Shown here: positions 24,321-36,085 of the stretch, one piece after another | How positions within the stretch are numbered: position 1 is the stretch's first letter | How the letters are laid out: each line of letters opens with the position of its first letter | From: Aotearoamyces nothofagi | Taxonomy: Eukaryota > Ascomycota > Leotiomycetes > Leotiales > Tympanidaceae | Direction: 5' to 3' | Assembly (NCBI GenBank): GCA_015345905.1 | Contig: JADDTR010000003.1 | Span: forward strand, 930,001-994,000 | Length of the DNA stretch: 64,000 bases | Position numbers and translations under genes: made by a program | Notes under the pieces: generated by a model | Told to the model about the DNA's origin: nothing | Databases searched by the model: none | Seen by the model: only the letters and a program-made list of their open reading frames with translations

Positions 24321-24390
24321 CCAGGCCCCGGCTGGCCCCGGCTGGCCCTGAGTGGCCCTGAGTGGCCCTGAGTGGCCCTGACTGGCCGTG
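24321..24390. repeat. 10-base minisatellite AGTGGCCCTG
   Basis: Seven consecutive 10-base units in register. The left copies read GCTGGCCCCG and the right copies AGTGGCCCTG, showing a variant gradient along the array. Confidence 0.9.
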
Positions 24391-25100
24391 TGCGACGGCT
24401 AGTTCAGGGGCACGAGGGGCACGTCCGTAGCCACTGCGCTACCGTATCCAACCGAGCCGACTGTGTACGGCACACTGTAGTGCGGCAGGCGCAGTAGCCT
24501 CGCCGCTTAAGCGTGCCCCAGCCCTGAGCCGCTGCGGACCTCAACGGTTGGCGGCTTCCAGGCGTCCTGAGGACTGAGGACGTGCGGTGACGAGCAGGCC
24601 CGGGTGCAAGCTGTGGGCCTGTGGCATGCCTCTCTGGCGGGCCAGCTTCTGGGGGGCCCTCAGGGACCTCTACGGGCCTCTCTGGCCAGCACGCGTCCGC
24701 CCTCTTCCCGCCGTCGCCCGCCATGCTCGTGGGCGCAGGCTGCAGCTTCCACAGCCAGGGACAGACCAGGCAGGCAGGCAGCCAAGCACCGTGACTGCAC
24801 GGTGTTGCTTCCTGTCCCACTGGAGTACTCCATATGGCCGCTCGAAGTCTGTATCCGGGCCGCTCTGTTCTCGTCGTCTCCCGCGTACAGCCAGCGTCCT
24901 CCGCAGATGGCTGGCAGGGACGCGTACCGTACAATCCATGGCACGGAATCTCGACTCTTGCAGGCACCTCCTCGACCGCGATGGCTGTGCTCTGTCGCGT
25001 TGCAGGATCGGCCCCAGGAGCCGGTGGGCGTGTGCACTCTTAGAACGGCTCTGAGCGTCGCCACGGATGGCGGCGTCCTGTGCTGTGTCCGTCGGTCGAT

Positions 25101-25138
25101 GGGCCATGGGCCATGGGCCATGGGCAATGCGCAATGGG
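25101..25138. repeat. 7-base tandem repeat GGGCCAT
   Basis: Three exact GGGCCAT copies followed by diverged GGGCAAT/GCGCAAT copies. Confidence 0.85.
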
Positions 25139-25204
25139 CTTGCCATGGCTCCAGACCGTGCTGCGGAACGATGCTACCCATGCCCGCGTACGGCATGTTA
25201 TTAT

Positions 25205-25294
25205 GCCCCCTCTGGCCCCCTCAGGCCCCGTCAGGCCCTACCGCACCTCAGGCCCCTCTGGCCCCTCTGGCCCCTCAGGCCCCTCGGCCCCCGG
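25205..25294. repeat. 9-base minisatellite GGCCCCTCT/A
   Basis: About nine imperfect copies of a 9-base unit (GGCCCCTCT or GGCCCCTCA), with one irregular interruption near 25240. Confidence 0.85.
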
Positions 25295-25674
25295 TCGCCG
25301 CCGCCGCCCCAGACAGCAGGGATCACCTCGTTCCATTCATGCTGCTTCTCTCCCGGGTCGTGTCTTCTCTCGTCTCTTGTCAGCCCTAGTCTTCCCAGTC
25401 ACCTTCCACTCGACCTTCCCGAAAGGCAACCAAATCACAATATGCTTTCCATAGCCTCCCCTAGTCGTCCTGACTGGACCGTTGCGGTGGATCGTCGGAA
25501 CCATATACTGTAATACTTATGCCTCTGTAGCGTGCCCTTCCCCGGCAAGTTCTACTTTTATCCTCTTCTATACCCCCATCCTGTCTTTTTGAGTCCTCTG
25601 CAAAACTGTGCATCCGTATGCCTTCACCGTACGCACGAGAACAAGAGTCTGGAGGTACTCTGCTGTTGCTCGCC

Positions 25675-25685
25675 TTTTTATAAAT
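25675..25685 (+). promoter_or_regulatory. possible TATA box of the receptor gene
   Basis: A TTTTTATAAAT element about 155 bases upstream of the proposed receptor start codon. Function is inferred from motif and position only. Confidence 0.35.
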
Positions 25686-25838
25686 CGCCTGCAGACCGGC
25701 TACAACACGCTCGCTCCCCTATAGGACAAGTCGCGTCACATACAAAGACTGGTCTCCATAGCGCATAGAGAATAAATAAGCTTGGCTCGAAGAGCCCATC
25801 GCCGTGATCTTCAACATATTTTTGGGAACTGAGTGGGC

Positions 25839-27545
25839 ATGGCGAACACTACTGCTGAGCAAGGCCTCTGCCCCTCTCCGTTTCTTCAGGCGGAGCTCTT
25901 CACAAACACCACCGGCCGTACGTTTTGGAAAGCCCAGGCTCGCTGAAAGAGATATATGCTGATTTGACTGTACTTCAGATATCGCTGGCCGATTTTGTTC
26001 ACCGGTTACAGACACGGTTCACTGTTGCCTACCATGTCCGCAGACAGACTGGCTCTACCCGGACAATTTTAACACGGTGACCGAAGCTGCGAGTTGGGTC
26101 AATGTGGTAGGTTTGGCGTGTACGGTGTTTTTACTGTTATCATACGGGATACTACCTAGAGAGAAGACTCATCGCCACTACCTCAGCATATGCCTGTCTA
26201 TTGCAGTACTTTTCATGCAGCTGGGATTTATTGTCCCTCTGGCAGCAAAGCCTTCTCAATGCGTCAATGCCATCACGCCTCATGATATGCACAGCAGCCC
26301 GACCTGTGGTGTCTCTGGGTCCTTTTTGCTGGCTGGAGGCTGGTCCGGGGTGATGTGGGTATTTATACGGGCACTGGCGTTGCACTTGCAGATATGTTGG
26401 CAGGTGGTGATGGGAAAGACTTGTACGTCACACCTGTACAAAACGCTGGTGGATGAAAACTAATATGCTTCTTCTTCAGTCATGTTTAGCGCATTCGCTG
26501 TTGGTTGGGGCATACCGGCTATTGGCCTGACTCTCGCACTTGTCTTCAGCGGAGTTTCGTTCCGATTTGGAGGTGAGACACCTCTCCCCTCAATATTGGA
26601 GAGTCATACTAATTCACTGAAAGATACTTGCCACATTAATTACCAGAACAGCCTGGCAGATTTCTGGATTCCTCTATTAGCATTTGCAGGGCTTACAGTG
26701 ATTATTCAATTCGCTACCTTCGGATACTGCATCAAGGTCTATCTCGCATCATTATCAGACGACAGTACCACTACCAACAGCTCTGGTCTCCCGTCTTACA
26801 CAAACAGTGTTCGGACTGTTTCACCAAAGCAGGCTTACCGTCGAGTCCGTCGTGTCATTGAACTGCAGTGGAGGGGAATTGCGATAGTCCTTTTGATCAT
26901 TGGCGACGTTATATTCTTCGCCATCATCTTTGTCTTCATGGATAACACTGAGGAAGCAGTTTTGAAGGACATGACTATTGCAACAGCATGGATAGAGTGT
27001 CTTGTCTTAAACGGAGGAGATAAGAATCAATGCCTTAGTCTTGCAGATCCATTAGTTGTGAACGAACCTACAGTAACGGCAGTCTTGATTCTTTTATCAG
27101 TAAGTATCCATTCGGTGGTTCCCCTTTTGGCAGCAGACTGACCTTTGCTTAGTGTAATGGCGTCTGGCTTCTTCTATTCTTGGGACGCCCCTCCATGTTC
27201 ACCGGATGGTATGAGCTATTCAAAGGCGTCGTAAAGCCCAATAGAGAGTTTGTCAGTGCAGATGCTGCGCGCCACGCCAGGGATCCTCGACCATACGAGA
27301 TACTGAGCAAGGACGCCCCTTTGAAGACCCCCGACGTACTTCTCGCATCTCTTTCTCCAGTAGCGGGACAGACTGGCAGGGAGACACCGGATTATTTTGG
27401 CCGAGAAGCCAAATACCACAATCCTGCAACATCATTTTCATCACCCAAACCTCCACAAGGAGCCAGAGGGCGTGACTGGGACCCGAATTCTACAATGGCG
27501 GCACCAAGTCACCGTATTGATCCTCTAAGCATGAACAAAATCTAG
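25839..27545 (+). CDS. seven-transmembrane receptor (fungal cAR/Frizzled-like GPCR)
   Basis: Predicted 494-residue plasma-membrane receptor. Five exons: 25839-25917, 25979-26422, 26480-26572, 26624-27099 and 27153-27545; introns are 51-61 bases. The extracellular N-terminus begins MANTTAEQGLC and has a cluster of cysteines (C33, C42, C43, C46) before the first helix at about residue 64. Hydrophobic segments follow in the order expected for seven helices, including ACTVFLLLSYGILP, THRHYLSICLSIAVLF, GGWSGVMWVF and WRGIAIVLLIIGDVIFF. The last helix contains CNGVWLLLFLG. The C-terminal 100 residues are a Ser/Pro-rich cytosolic tail. The overall pattern matches the fungal receptors usually annotated as Frizzled/Smoothened-like or cAMP-receptor-like. 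The ligand is unknown, and no G-protein gene lies nearby. The first exon rests on frame and similarity and is less certain than the rest. Confidence 0.85.
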
Positions 27546-28382
27546 TTAATCAATTGTTGTATTTACGTCTTCAGACCAGATTCCTTTGTACATTTCCTAG
27601 GGCTTACTATATGGGGCAAGGCGCGTGGTGTACTGGGGCTTAATGGGGCATTCTACGGAATATTGGATGAATAGGCTCATGCCAGGTCTGAGCATTTGTA
27701 GCGAATTAGCGGGGACAATGTGTATTTCACAGAATGAATCGACTTTCAAAGTTCAAAATTTAAAAGCATATTCCTCAATCCTCGCCATTTCTCCTGAGAT
27801 CATGGCAAGATAACTGGCGTTGAGTTAGAAGTACATACTAGTCCCTGACAGGAACTGGCTCTGGACCATTCTCACCCCGTTCTCTCCAATCCAAATCTGA
27901 TTCCAACCATATAGATAGCGGGGAAATCCATCGCCCTTTTACTTCCATATCGAGCGTCTACCTGGCATCCCACGGCCTACGCAAAAGGCATGAATCTCCC
28001 CACGCCTCCAACCCAGCAGCGAGCCAGCCCCCTCCCCCCCATCGATCATGCATGACGACGCAATCAATGCGATCCTCAAGATGCGTGTGCCCACCACAAC
28101 ACGACCGGCTGAAATGGGCACGCCTGCTCGGAGATACTGTACTGTACGCTGCATGGCGTCTCCCGCACGCCACCAGCGCGGGAGAACACAGGACAGACGA
28201 ATGCAGCTCCCGGCCCGCGTCGGGGCTGGCAGATACGGTATGTATTGTATCGTTACTTGTACATAGACACGGCCCGCCCGCCTACCTGCGGGCTTTCGCG
28301 CCCTGGTGAGAAGATCGGTCGCGATGCCAGCACGCGTAGCCTCGGCCGCACGCGAGAAGCGCGTGGCATTGGATGGCGCGGC

Positions 28383-28409
28383 GGCTGGGCTGGGCTGGGC
28401 TGGGCTGGA
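28383..28409. repeat. pentanucleotide repeat GGGCT
   Basis: Five tandem GGGCT units in GC-rich spacer. Confidence 0.85.
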
Positions 28410-28644
28410 GGGATCTCATCGACGGCTCCTACGGCTCCTGTCCTCTTCTCCCTCCTCGCATCGTGCGCCGGCGACCTCCTCGGTGCGGCGTGTCGGGCTC
28501 GCGGGCTGGGAGAGCTGAACGATGCGCAGCGCCATGCTGGGGCCACGAGCCCACTTGACCCCGTCTGTCTCCCCGGCACGGTATGGCATCGCCCGTACTG
28601 CGCACAGAAGGGATCCAGGCACAGCAGGACAGAGGAGCGCTGTG

Positions 28645-28684
28645 CCTACCTGCCTGCCAGCCTGCCTGCCTGCCTGCCTGCCTC
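28645..28684. repeat. CCTG tetranucleotide repeat
   Basis: Nine or so CCTG units with one CCAG interruption. Confidence 0.85.
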
Positions 28685-30443
28685 CAGTACCGTGCCGCGG
28701 AGCGTCGAGCATAAATCACAGACCCAAAAATTCTCCAAGGCGCAGCCACGCACGACAGGGAGCCCCCGAATGGATTTTCCCAGATCGCCAATCAGGATTG
28801 CCGATTCCGGCATGACGGAAGGGCGCCTTCGAAGGTCTGTCCTGTAAGTAATGTCAGGTCTGTCACTGTCAGCCCCTTCGGAATCCGTCGCTGTGTCTGG
28901 GGTGCAGAGGAAACCCCCCCCCGGGGAATTTAACTACAGTACAGGGCCACAGAGCGCACAGTTGCGACGATCAGCGACACTGGGAGATTGATTGACCACA
29001 ATACAGCAGTGCTGTTTAGAGCATGAATATTCTTCTGTCTGATGGACGTGACAGAGGGCTTGGTGTAGGCATAGTACTAAGTATAGATGCGTAGGCATGG
29101 CAGGTACTGCGGCAGTGATGAAGCGGGTAGGCGGCATGATGGTAGCAAGCAATATAAAGCCCGATCAAGACACCGCGTAGACAGTGTATCATACAGATAA
29201 GAACGACCCTTGGAACACACGACACCCGTACTCTAGATAAGGCACGATCGCAGTTTGAGATCCACGGCAACGCGCCACGTTCCGTCTCGGGGGTGGGCAT
29301 GCAGTAAGTATCATCTCATCCGCTTCTGTTCGGGAATCTTCCAAGCTGCGCTCCCCTCGCCCACTACACGGAAATATATTTCATACATGCAAGGGCACAT
29401 ACGCAAGTACAAAACTCTACAGACGCACGAGGCACTCGCTATCCGAGCCAATCTCCGTTGCCAGCAGGCACCATCGTATCGTGCCGTGTCGTTGACGGTA
29501 GCTATCTGGGGCGCCTTTGCAGCACTCGACCCTTGTTCCGCGCCTCTGCAACGTCACAGAGATTTCCCCTCGAGTGTTCCTGCATTTGCGTGTGGGCTGC
29601 CACTTTGGCGGATAGAGACCGAACGAGATCTGCTGAGGTGAGCCAACCTTCACATACATTTCCCTCCCCAATCTCCGCTCTTCACCAATCTCTCCGTCTC
29701 TCTAGTTCGAGTTGTGAGACGGGCGTACAGAGACCATGAAGCAAGTACACTGCCATCTGAAGACAGTCCTACGGAGAACTCGGCTTGGTACTACTATATG
29801 CTACGAGCCATAGAGCCATCTAACTCATTACCCATCGTCGCCGCGCCCCTATACTGTCCCAAGCTCCCTGCAGAGAAGCCGGCACCCGACAGCACCTACA
29901 AGGTACCGTTCTGGCAACGGATATCCTCCTGTGTCCCAACAAACAACTCTCTAGATCCAGAACCGATGTGTTGAGTAGCCAGCATGCCTTCTAGTTCTTC
30001 TAGAAGGAAGCAGAAATGCGGGGGGGGGATCGTGGTCCTACCGAGGACCTCTCCCTCGTCGAAAAGCTGCTGTTTTTTTGTTTGGCGTGTAGAAGCCCGT
30101 GTGAAACGCGGCTAAGAGTTGTACTGTATATCGTAGTTGCAGATTACCTTAGCACCTACAGAGTTAGTACGCACTTACTGTACAGTACTTGTACCGTACC
30201 CAGCGGTCCCTACAGGCCAGGACCCATGCGCCCTGGACTGCTGCACGGAAGCCGCGCCGTCGCGTGAGGTCCTTCCTCCCTTGCCTGTGACCTGCTGCAA
30301 AGGAGGCTTTGGAGGGCCTGGGGGGCTTGGGATTCCGGCCTGGGTCGGGGGCCGTGAAAGCAGCGAGGGTCAGGGGGGTTGCCCATGGGCCGGTTCTGCA
30401 TCGGGAAGTCGTTGCCCGTGCGGATCATCTGGTGATTATTTAT

Positions 30444-30482
30444 TACAGTACAGCACTGTACAGTACGCACAGTGCTGTCCTG
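30444..30482. repeat. CAGTA-type inverted cluster
   Basis: Alternating TACAGTA and CACTGTA words with GTAC at the centre, able to pair with themselves. A second cluster of the same words lies at 30590-30620. Confidence 0.75.
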
Positions 30483-31086
30483 TGTTATACGAAGACAGGC
30501 CCCCGACGGAAGAATTGGGACGGAGGGCCAGGGGCTGTGCGGAGACCTAGTCCTCGCTCCTGACCTCACTCCTGGCCGAGTGGGAGCCAACTGTACAGTA
30601 CAGTACTGTATACAGTATAGAATTCTTCGCGCCAGGATCTGGGTTTCTTTCTTAGAAGGGGACAGTACGACTAAGCAGGCCATCTCCTCTCCCACGCCTC
30701 CAGATGCAGCATCGAGCCCTCTCCATGCCCTGAACATTAAGTATCTATGCCGTCGACCCCTCCTCTCGACACCGGACCCCTTTTCCTCTATCCGCATCGA
30801 GCCATTCCAGAAAGCTCTCGACACCCTCCCGTGCCAGCAAAGCAAAATCACCCAGAATCACATCATTCTCAACACACACCCGCATCTGCACCCGTACCAA
30901 CGAAAAATACAGCCCATCCCGTCCCATCCCGTCCTATCCCATCTCTCGTCTCAACCCACGATATCCGTGACGTGCAGAGACGGGCTTGATCGTCTCGACA
31001 TCGTACGAGCAGCTCCATCACAGCCCCCCGCCCGCGCCGTTGCAGATCCACAACGTGTGCGATGTCGAATGCAGGGGGGGGGGAGC

Positions 31087-31088
<2 letters not shown>

Positions 31089-31138
<50 letters not shown>
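31089..31138. repeat. CT dinucleotide microsatellite
   Basis: About 25 uninterrupted CT units, preceded by a run of nine G. This is the longest perfect dinucleotide array in the window. Confidence 0.95.
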
Positions 31139-31139
<1 letters not shown>

Positions 31140-31450
31140 GGACCCGAACGTTTCAGACCGCCACGGCTGCATGTGGCGCCGGCCGCGTCCCCAGTATACT
31201 GTACAGCAGCGGATGTCTCTCATTGGCTCGTGCGGATATGCATGCGCGGGCTCTCCTGTACCTCACCTCGCCTAGCCGAGAGGTGTTTCAGGTCCACGTA
31301 CGGAAGACGGGTTTTTGGCTAAAGTCGTGGGCTCGCTGTGCTTATGTTATTCATGTATCTCATCAACCAATAGATGAACTGACTTGAAATCATCTTGTAG
31401 GGCCGCTCTCATCCTTGGCGACCTGATCGCTCTAGAACTCTGAAGAAGTG

Positions 31451-31460
31451 TATATAAAAA
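31451..31460 (+). promoter_or_regulatory. possible TATA box (TATATAAAAA)
   Basis: A strong TATATAAAAA in an AT-rich island of about 450 bases within otherwise GC-rich spacer. The next ATG in good context is at 31615 and opens 44 codons. I see no known gene for it to drive. Confidence 0.3.
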
Positions 31461-31812
31461 GACTGTATACCCAAGTTGGAAGTATTTATTCAATATAATA
31501 CTTTTGCGATCAAGGATAGATAACAATTTTCAGAAGCAGCAAACTACTGATCGATAGGCTTCACGCTGAGCATTTGATATCTTTCCATATCTACTGCTTC
31601 TGAATCTTTCTAGCATGTCGACCAAAGCGCTGCTTGAGCCATTCTATACTATTAGACCGAGGTATATCGACCGACCTCCTTTGTTGCTGTATACTACAAC
31701 TGCTCAGTACTTCCTACCAAGGTACAAAACCTGGATTTCTTTGGAGTAGACTGCTCTCTACAAGCACAAGCTGTAATTTAAGTATTTTCAATCAAAGATC
31801 TATTCTGCTATC

Positions 31813-31836
31813 TATATATATATATATATATATATA
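31813..31836. repeat. TA dinucleotide microsatellite
   Basis: Twelve TA units. Confidence 0.9.
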
Positions 31837-32107
31837 CACATTGTAGATGGATTTCTCACACCGACTTTTTAGCGATCCGTGACTTTCGCAAACCCCCTTC
31901 CGTACAGGACTTGGCTGTATGGATGTGCGGTGCCCGCCTCGCTGCCCAGACGTACAGAAGTAAGTAGGTTCTAGCACGCAACATCTACGGCTGTGCTGTC
32001 TTCTGTGCACAGCTAGCGTCTCGGGAGGCTGGGCGGGATATTCTGAGAGGCTTGGGATTGATGCTCTCTAGTAATCCCAGAGCAGAGCAGCAAGAGCCGG
32101 AACAGAC

Positions 32108-34742
32108 TTATTCTCTCTTGACCAGCACTTCTCTCGCGACGGCGCTGCACAGTTCCACCGCGATGCCCGCCCCTGTCAGCACGTGAATCCACAGTCGCTG
32201 GGTGTCGCTCAACCTATCATTCTCCGACTTGACCTCGGAGAACATGACCGCTCGCTGCTCCGGATGCCACAGGAAGAGATCTGGCATGCCGCCCTGGCGC
32301 TGGCGATATTCCTGCGCCATCACTCTGCAGACTGCGGCCAGCGCGGCGCCGTCAAAGCACGACGCTATCTCGACCAGATCTGCCAGTTGGAAGTCCCAAT
32401 CGAGGCCCACCACGCAGGTCTTGAGCTCTCGCTCTCGGCCGTCGACTTCCCTGATCAGGCGCTCCGAACCGCCGTTGGCGATCTCGACTAGGCGGTGGTT
32501 GATCTCGGATGCGCGCGACGGGTAGAATGCGTCGGTGTGCAGATCGAGCGGACATGTCTGGTATGGCGTCTGGAAGACGTTGGGGATGTAGACGAACAGG
32601 ACGTCGTAGAAGAGGTAGGCGAACAGTGTCCGGATGATTCCACCCTCGGCGTGATACCCTTTCCATCCAGCAGAGCGATACCAGGAAAGGCACATGGCTT
32701 CAACACTGCACTCTCCGCTACCCTCTCTCTCGTCTACCCAGACCGTCTTCGTACTGACACGCAGTTCTTCAACTTGGCTGGGCCTCCGACGAACAAGCGG
32801 CTCCTTCTGTATCCTGATCCCCTCCACAGTCCTCTCGGCTGGCTTGCTGAGACTCACATGACCGAAATCGTGCTGTTCTCGTTTCGCCACTTTCATACCC
32901 TTCTCCAATTTCCGTATACGCTTCTGTAGGTCGTAGTGGTAGATCATATGGCAGTCTCTATCCTGCAGCCCCTCCTCACAGGTCTTCAGGGCGATTTTCT
33001 TCCACTGCCGTTTCTGCTGGTCTAGATCCGCGCCGCCAGAAATTGGGAGCAGAGGTTCAAGAGCTGCCATGTAGTGTTCCTCGAGTAGTGCCTTGCGCTG
33101 ATACCACGCGCCTCGCCTTGCCGCGTGAAAGAGCCTCTGATCGAGAAGCTCCGCAAGAACATCGTGTTCCCGAACGTGCATCTTGAACCTTCCAAGCACA
33201 TAAGTTGCCTTGTGTACAATCCGTGTATATACCCACGCAGGCGAGAAACGGCGCAGGTAAGCTCCTTCGCCACTCTCGTAAACGCGATCTTCCTTCCTCT
33301 GCTCTTCTTCCAAGAGGGCCTTCCATCGGGGATAGATGTCATCAAAGATGCCCAGCACCTCTTCCAACCCTTCCTTCCCCGGGTTCCCGTTGAATTCCAG
33401 GATATTGTCAATGCGGAACTGTGTCCGCAGCGACGCTTCGAATTCCAACAAGCCCGATCTGGAGGCGAAAATGTTCGCGGATCGCGAGACGACGTACTGC
33501 GGGAAATTTCTCCGCGAGATTCTGGCGAGAATAATGGTGGTCAATGACTTGTCCGTCCATTCCGTCGATCTGTAGAAAACCAAATGTACTCTCTCGAATA
33601 GCTTCAGCGCTGAAAGGGATAGCCGTATGCATGGCCCTGTGCTTGCGAGTATCTTGCCCACGAAATGCTGGTCCCTGTTCACATCATTGAAAGTCCCTCC
33701 ATCTCGACCTTCTCCAGAGCTATTCGAAGCAACAGTCTGTTCACTGTCCGACCTTCTCAAGCCAACCCAGCCCAGCCCGCTCTGTCGTTGACTCATCCGC
33801 CGCAGAGCCTTCACAAGCCCCGCCTTATTCTTCCCCTGAACCTTCGCCTCCTTAGCCATTGCCCTTAGCTCTTCCAAGTTCAGCAACGACGATGCCTCTT
33901 CGAGGGTCGTGATCTCCGTCTCCGACGCATCCGCAAAGGTGAAGCCCTTCCCGAGACTGTATCCTTCGGGAGGAGCCAGCTCGCCGGGGTTCGCCTGCGG
34001 CGCAGCGGCGGAGCCTGGCAGCTCTCTCACGGCTCGCAGAGCTGCAGCTGCGGCCGGCATATCCGAGACGTCGCCGTGATATCCAAGCCTCGATATCCTG
34101 TGCCACGCCGCGGTTTTGCGCAGGAACAGTCGGACATATCTATCCCGTCAGTAACGCAACAACTCGCCTCACAAGAACCGGAAACATTACTCACAGGTAC
34201 TGCGCCTCGTACTCCAGTTCCCGCCAATATCTGAACACGGCTGTCTCGGCCTCATCAAAGAGGTGTCCTTCGTCTTCTAGGACCGTGTTGAGAGCCAGGT
34301 TGAACGCGTCCACATAAATCGAACTCTTCCCCCTCGTCCACTTCCTCAAGCTCAAGCGATCTCGGATCTCCGAAGGGACGTCCTGCTCTTCCGCAGCTCG
34401 CATGGCCTCGTAGTCCGCAATGGCCTCCTTGTCCGTCTTGACAGGTGCCAGGGTGCTTTCGAGTTCTGTGATCTGGCGAACCGCGGGCCTCGCGCCATCG
34501 CCATCATCGTCATCATCCTTCCCTTCCTCTTCCGAGTCGGGGATCTCGTCTCGATACAGCTTCGGCGTCTCCGCTGCCGCCGCCTCTGAAGTATCCCCCG
34601 ATAAGCTCCCACTGCTCCCTTCGCTCGGAAGGGTCTTCAGCCGTTTCGCGGGCGGCGGCACGTCCTGCCCACTTCCCTCGTCCCAATGAGTCGATGCGGG
34701 GTGCTCCACGCGTCGTCCCACCATGGCATTATCCATCATCAT
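32108..34742 (-). CDS. FAN1: Fanconi-associated structure-specific nuclease
   Basis: Predicted 859-residue nuclear nuclease that acts in repair of interstrand cross-links by cutting 5' flaps and branched DNA. Two exons: 34742-34195 and 34139-32108, with a 54-base intron. The N-terminus is disordered and acidic (DSEEEGKDDDDDGDG). The SAP/TPR-like middle starts with IYVDAFNLALNTVLEDEGHLFDE. The C-terminal VRR-NUC domain shows D803 in PDLFLW, then E818 and K820 in SEVKS; the spacings of 15 and 2 match human D960, E975 and K977. Family blocks WVDEREGSGE and AEGGIIRTLFAYLFYD are present. Overall length is shorter than human FAN1 (1017) because the N-terminal UBZ finger is absent, as is usual in fungi. 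Three consecutive ATGs at 34742-34734 make the exact start uncertain. SDC1 diverges 312 bases upstream. Confidence 0.93.
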
Positions 34743-35054
34743 CAACACCAAGATCGCCGCACCATTCCCATGCAAGTAGAAAGCCAAGCCAAGCCAAGCC
34801 AAGCCAAAGAAAAGAAAAAGAAGCAAATCCTCGAAAACCCAAGCCGTCTTGCCCACCTTCCCGATCCGGGTCTTCCCAAGTTCCCCCCCGCCCCGAGATC
34901 CCAGCGCGGGCACGCGTGATTCCCGACGCGAGATCACGTGCCCGCGTGCTCGGAACTCACAACTCCTCCCCTCTGCGTTCCATCCTGATCTCGCACTCAA
35001 CCAGCGACACGCAAAACCCCCCGCGCGCCGCCACCACAGCGAATCGAGCAGAAA
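34743..35054. promoter_or_regulatory. divergent promoter region of FAN1 and SDC1
   Basis: About 312 bases separate the two start codons, so the messengers probably share regulatory sequence. It contains five tandem AAGCC units at 34781-34807 and a CACGTG-like core (TCACGTGCC at about 34935), a possible E-box. No TATA box is evident. Shared control is inferred from the geometry only. Confidence 0.5.
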
Positions 35055-35779
35055 ATGCCGGCCCCGGAACAGGCCGACGTGACGATGGGCGACTCGCCCG
35101 CCGCCACGAGCATCAGCGCCGCCGCGCACGCCTACCAGCTGGCCATGTCACAGCAGCAGCAGCAGCAGCTCGCGGCCGCCGCGACGCCCACGATCGAGGG
35201 CGCCGACGAGGCCCCACCGCAGCCCGCCGAGCCCGCCCAGGACACCGTGATGGGCGAGCACGGTGCCGACATCCCAGGCGTAAAGAGCCCCCCTCCCCCC
35301 CTCCCCCCCTCTCTCGTCGAAGCCATCCCAGCCAGCTAACAGACTCCCGCCCCCCCCCTTCAGTCCCCGGCTGCAACCCCGAGCGCGCCGAGCCCCGCGC
35401 CGCCGCCGCGGACGGGCACGCCCGTGCAGAGGGTCAACGGGAACGAGGCGTCCAGCCGTGCGCCGAGCCAGCAGCCCGAGAGGAGCCAGGCCATGCCGGC
35501 CGAGGCGCCGCCGCACGGCGCCCCGACGAGACAGTATCTGAACGCCAAGGTTACGGTGGTGCTGCTGGAGGGCATGAAGCAGCTGGCTAAGGAGCAGTAA
35601 GTCTTTTTTTTTTTTCTCTCTCTTCCCATTTTTAGGATTTGGGCCCCGGGGAACTGAGGGCTTGGGGCTGGCTGTGCTTGGGCTGTTGAGGCTGACTTTT
35701 TGGTAGACCTAAAGATCCGCTGAGAGTCCTGGGGGAGTTTTTGATACGGCGTTCGAAAGAGGTTGAGGGAACGACGTGA
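35055..35779 (+). CDS. SDC1: COMPASS complex subunit SDC1 (DPY30 family)
   Basis: Predicted 176-residue subunit of the Set1/COMPASS histone H3 lysine-4 methyltransferase in the nucleus. Three exons: 35055-35279, 35364-35596 and 35707-35779; introns are 84 and 110 bases. The N-terminal 120 residues are Ala/Pro/Gln-rich and include a six-Gln run encoded by CAG repeats at about 35151-35168. The conserved Dpy-30 motif occupies about residues 132-174: TRQYLNAKVTVVLLEGMKQL, then PKDPLRVLGEFLIRRSKE. The second intron splits the glutamine codon just before PKDPL, inside the helical hairpin that binds the Bre2/ASH2L subunit. Third positions are very G/C-rich. It diverges from FAN1. Confidence 0.92.
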
Positions 35780-36085
35780 GGGATTATGGGGAATGATCCA
35801 AGTAGGGGCTGCATTGTATGATTTGAAAGATACATCCGGCTGTTAGGCGTTAGAGCTAGGTTCCTGTGCATAGGAGGATCACGGCGTAGCGATTAAGCAT
35901 ATTCACAGCAAAGGCAAAATCACATTCAGAACATTAAGAGGAATACTGGCGGGATGGCGCATGCGATGTGAATTTCTTCCCGCAATACGTAAGCTATCTT
36001 AGACTGCTTGAGCAGTTCTGACAATAATGCATGCTAACCCATCCCAACTCCTGTTCAAAGAACAACCATTTCCTACACGGCACAT
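35780..36085. other. convergent 3' spacer between SDC1 and RPS13
   Basis: About 306 bases holding the two 3' untranslated regions. No repeat or gene was seen. Confidence 0.7.

Larger units (their letters stand above)
22010..25838. other. 3.8 kb spacer, no supported gene
   Basis: No conserved protein was recognised on either strand. From about 22.0 to 23.5 kb the composition is balanced, without obvious repeats. From 23.8 to 25.3 kb it becomes GC-rich and holds a CAGTA array plus three minisatellites, listed separately. The last 350 bases are pyrimidine-rich and include a TATA-like element, so they are probably the promoter and leader of the receptor gene. Confidence 0.65.
27546..32107. other. 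4.6 kb spacer, no supported gene
   Basis: It holds CAGTA-type motifs (near 28130, 28930, 30180, 30444-30482, 30590-30620) and short tandem repeats at 28383-28409 (GGGCT) and 28645-28684 (CCTG), a CT microsatellite at 31089-31138 and an AT tract at 31813-31836. Open frames on both strands are low-complexity and unconvincing. A strong TATA-like element at 31451 with a 44-codon frame downstream is listed separately. Confidence 0.6.

Noticed and set aside
28245-28847. 200-codon plus-strand open frame
   Set aside because: Low-complexity translation over GGGCT and CCTG repeats, with competing frames on the other strand.
30472-31275. 267-codon plus-strand open frame ending in Leu-Ser repeats
   Set aside because: The Leu-Ser end is the CT microsatellite and the rest has no recognisable domain.
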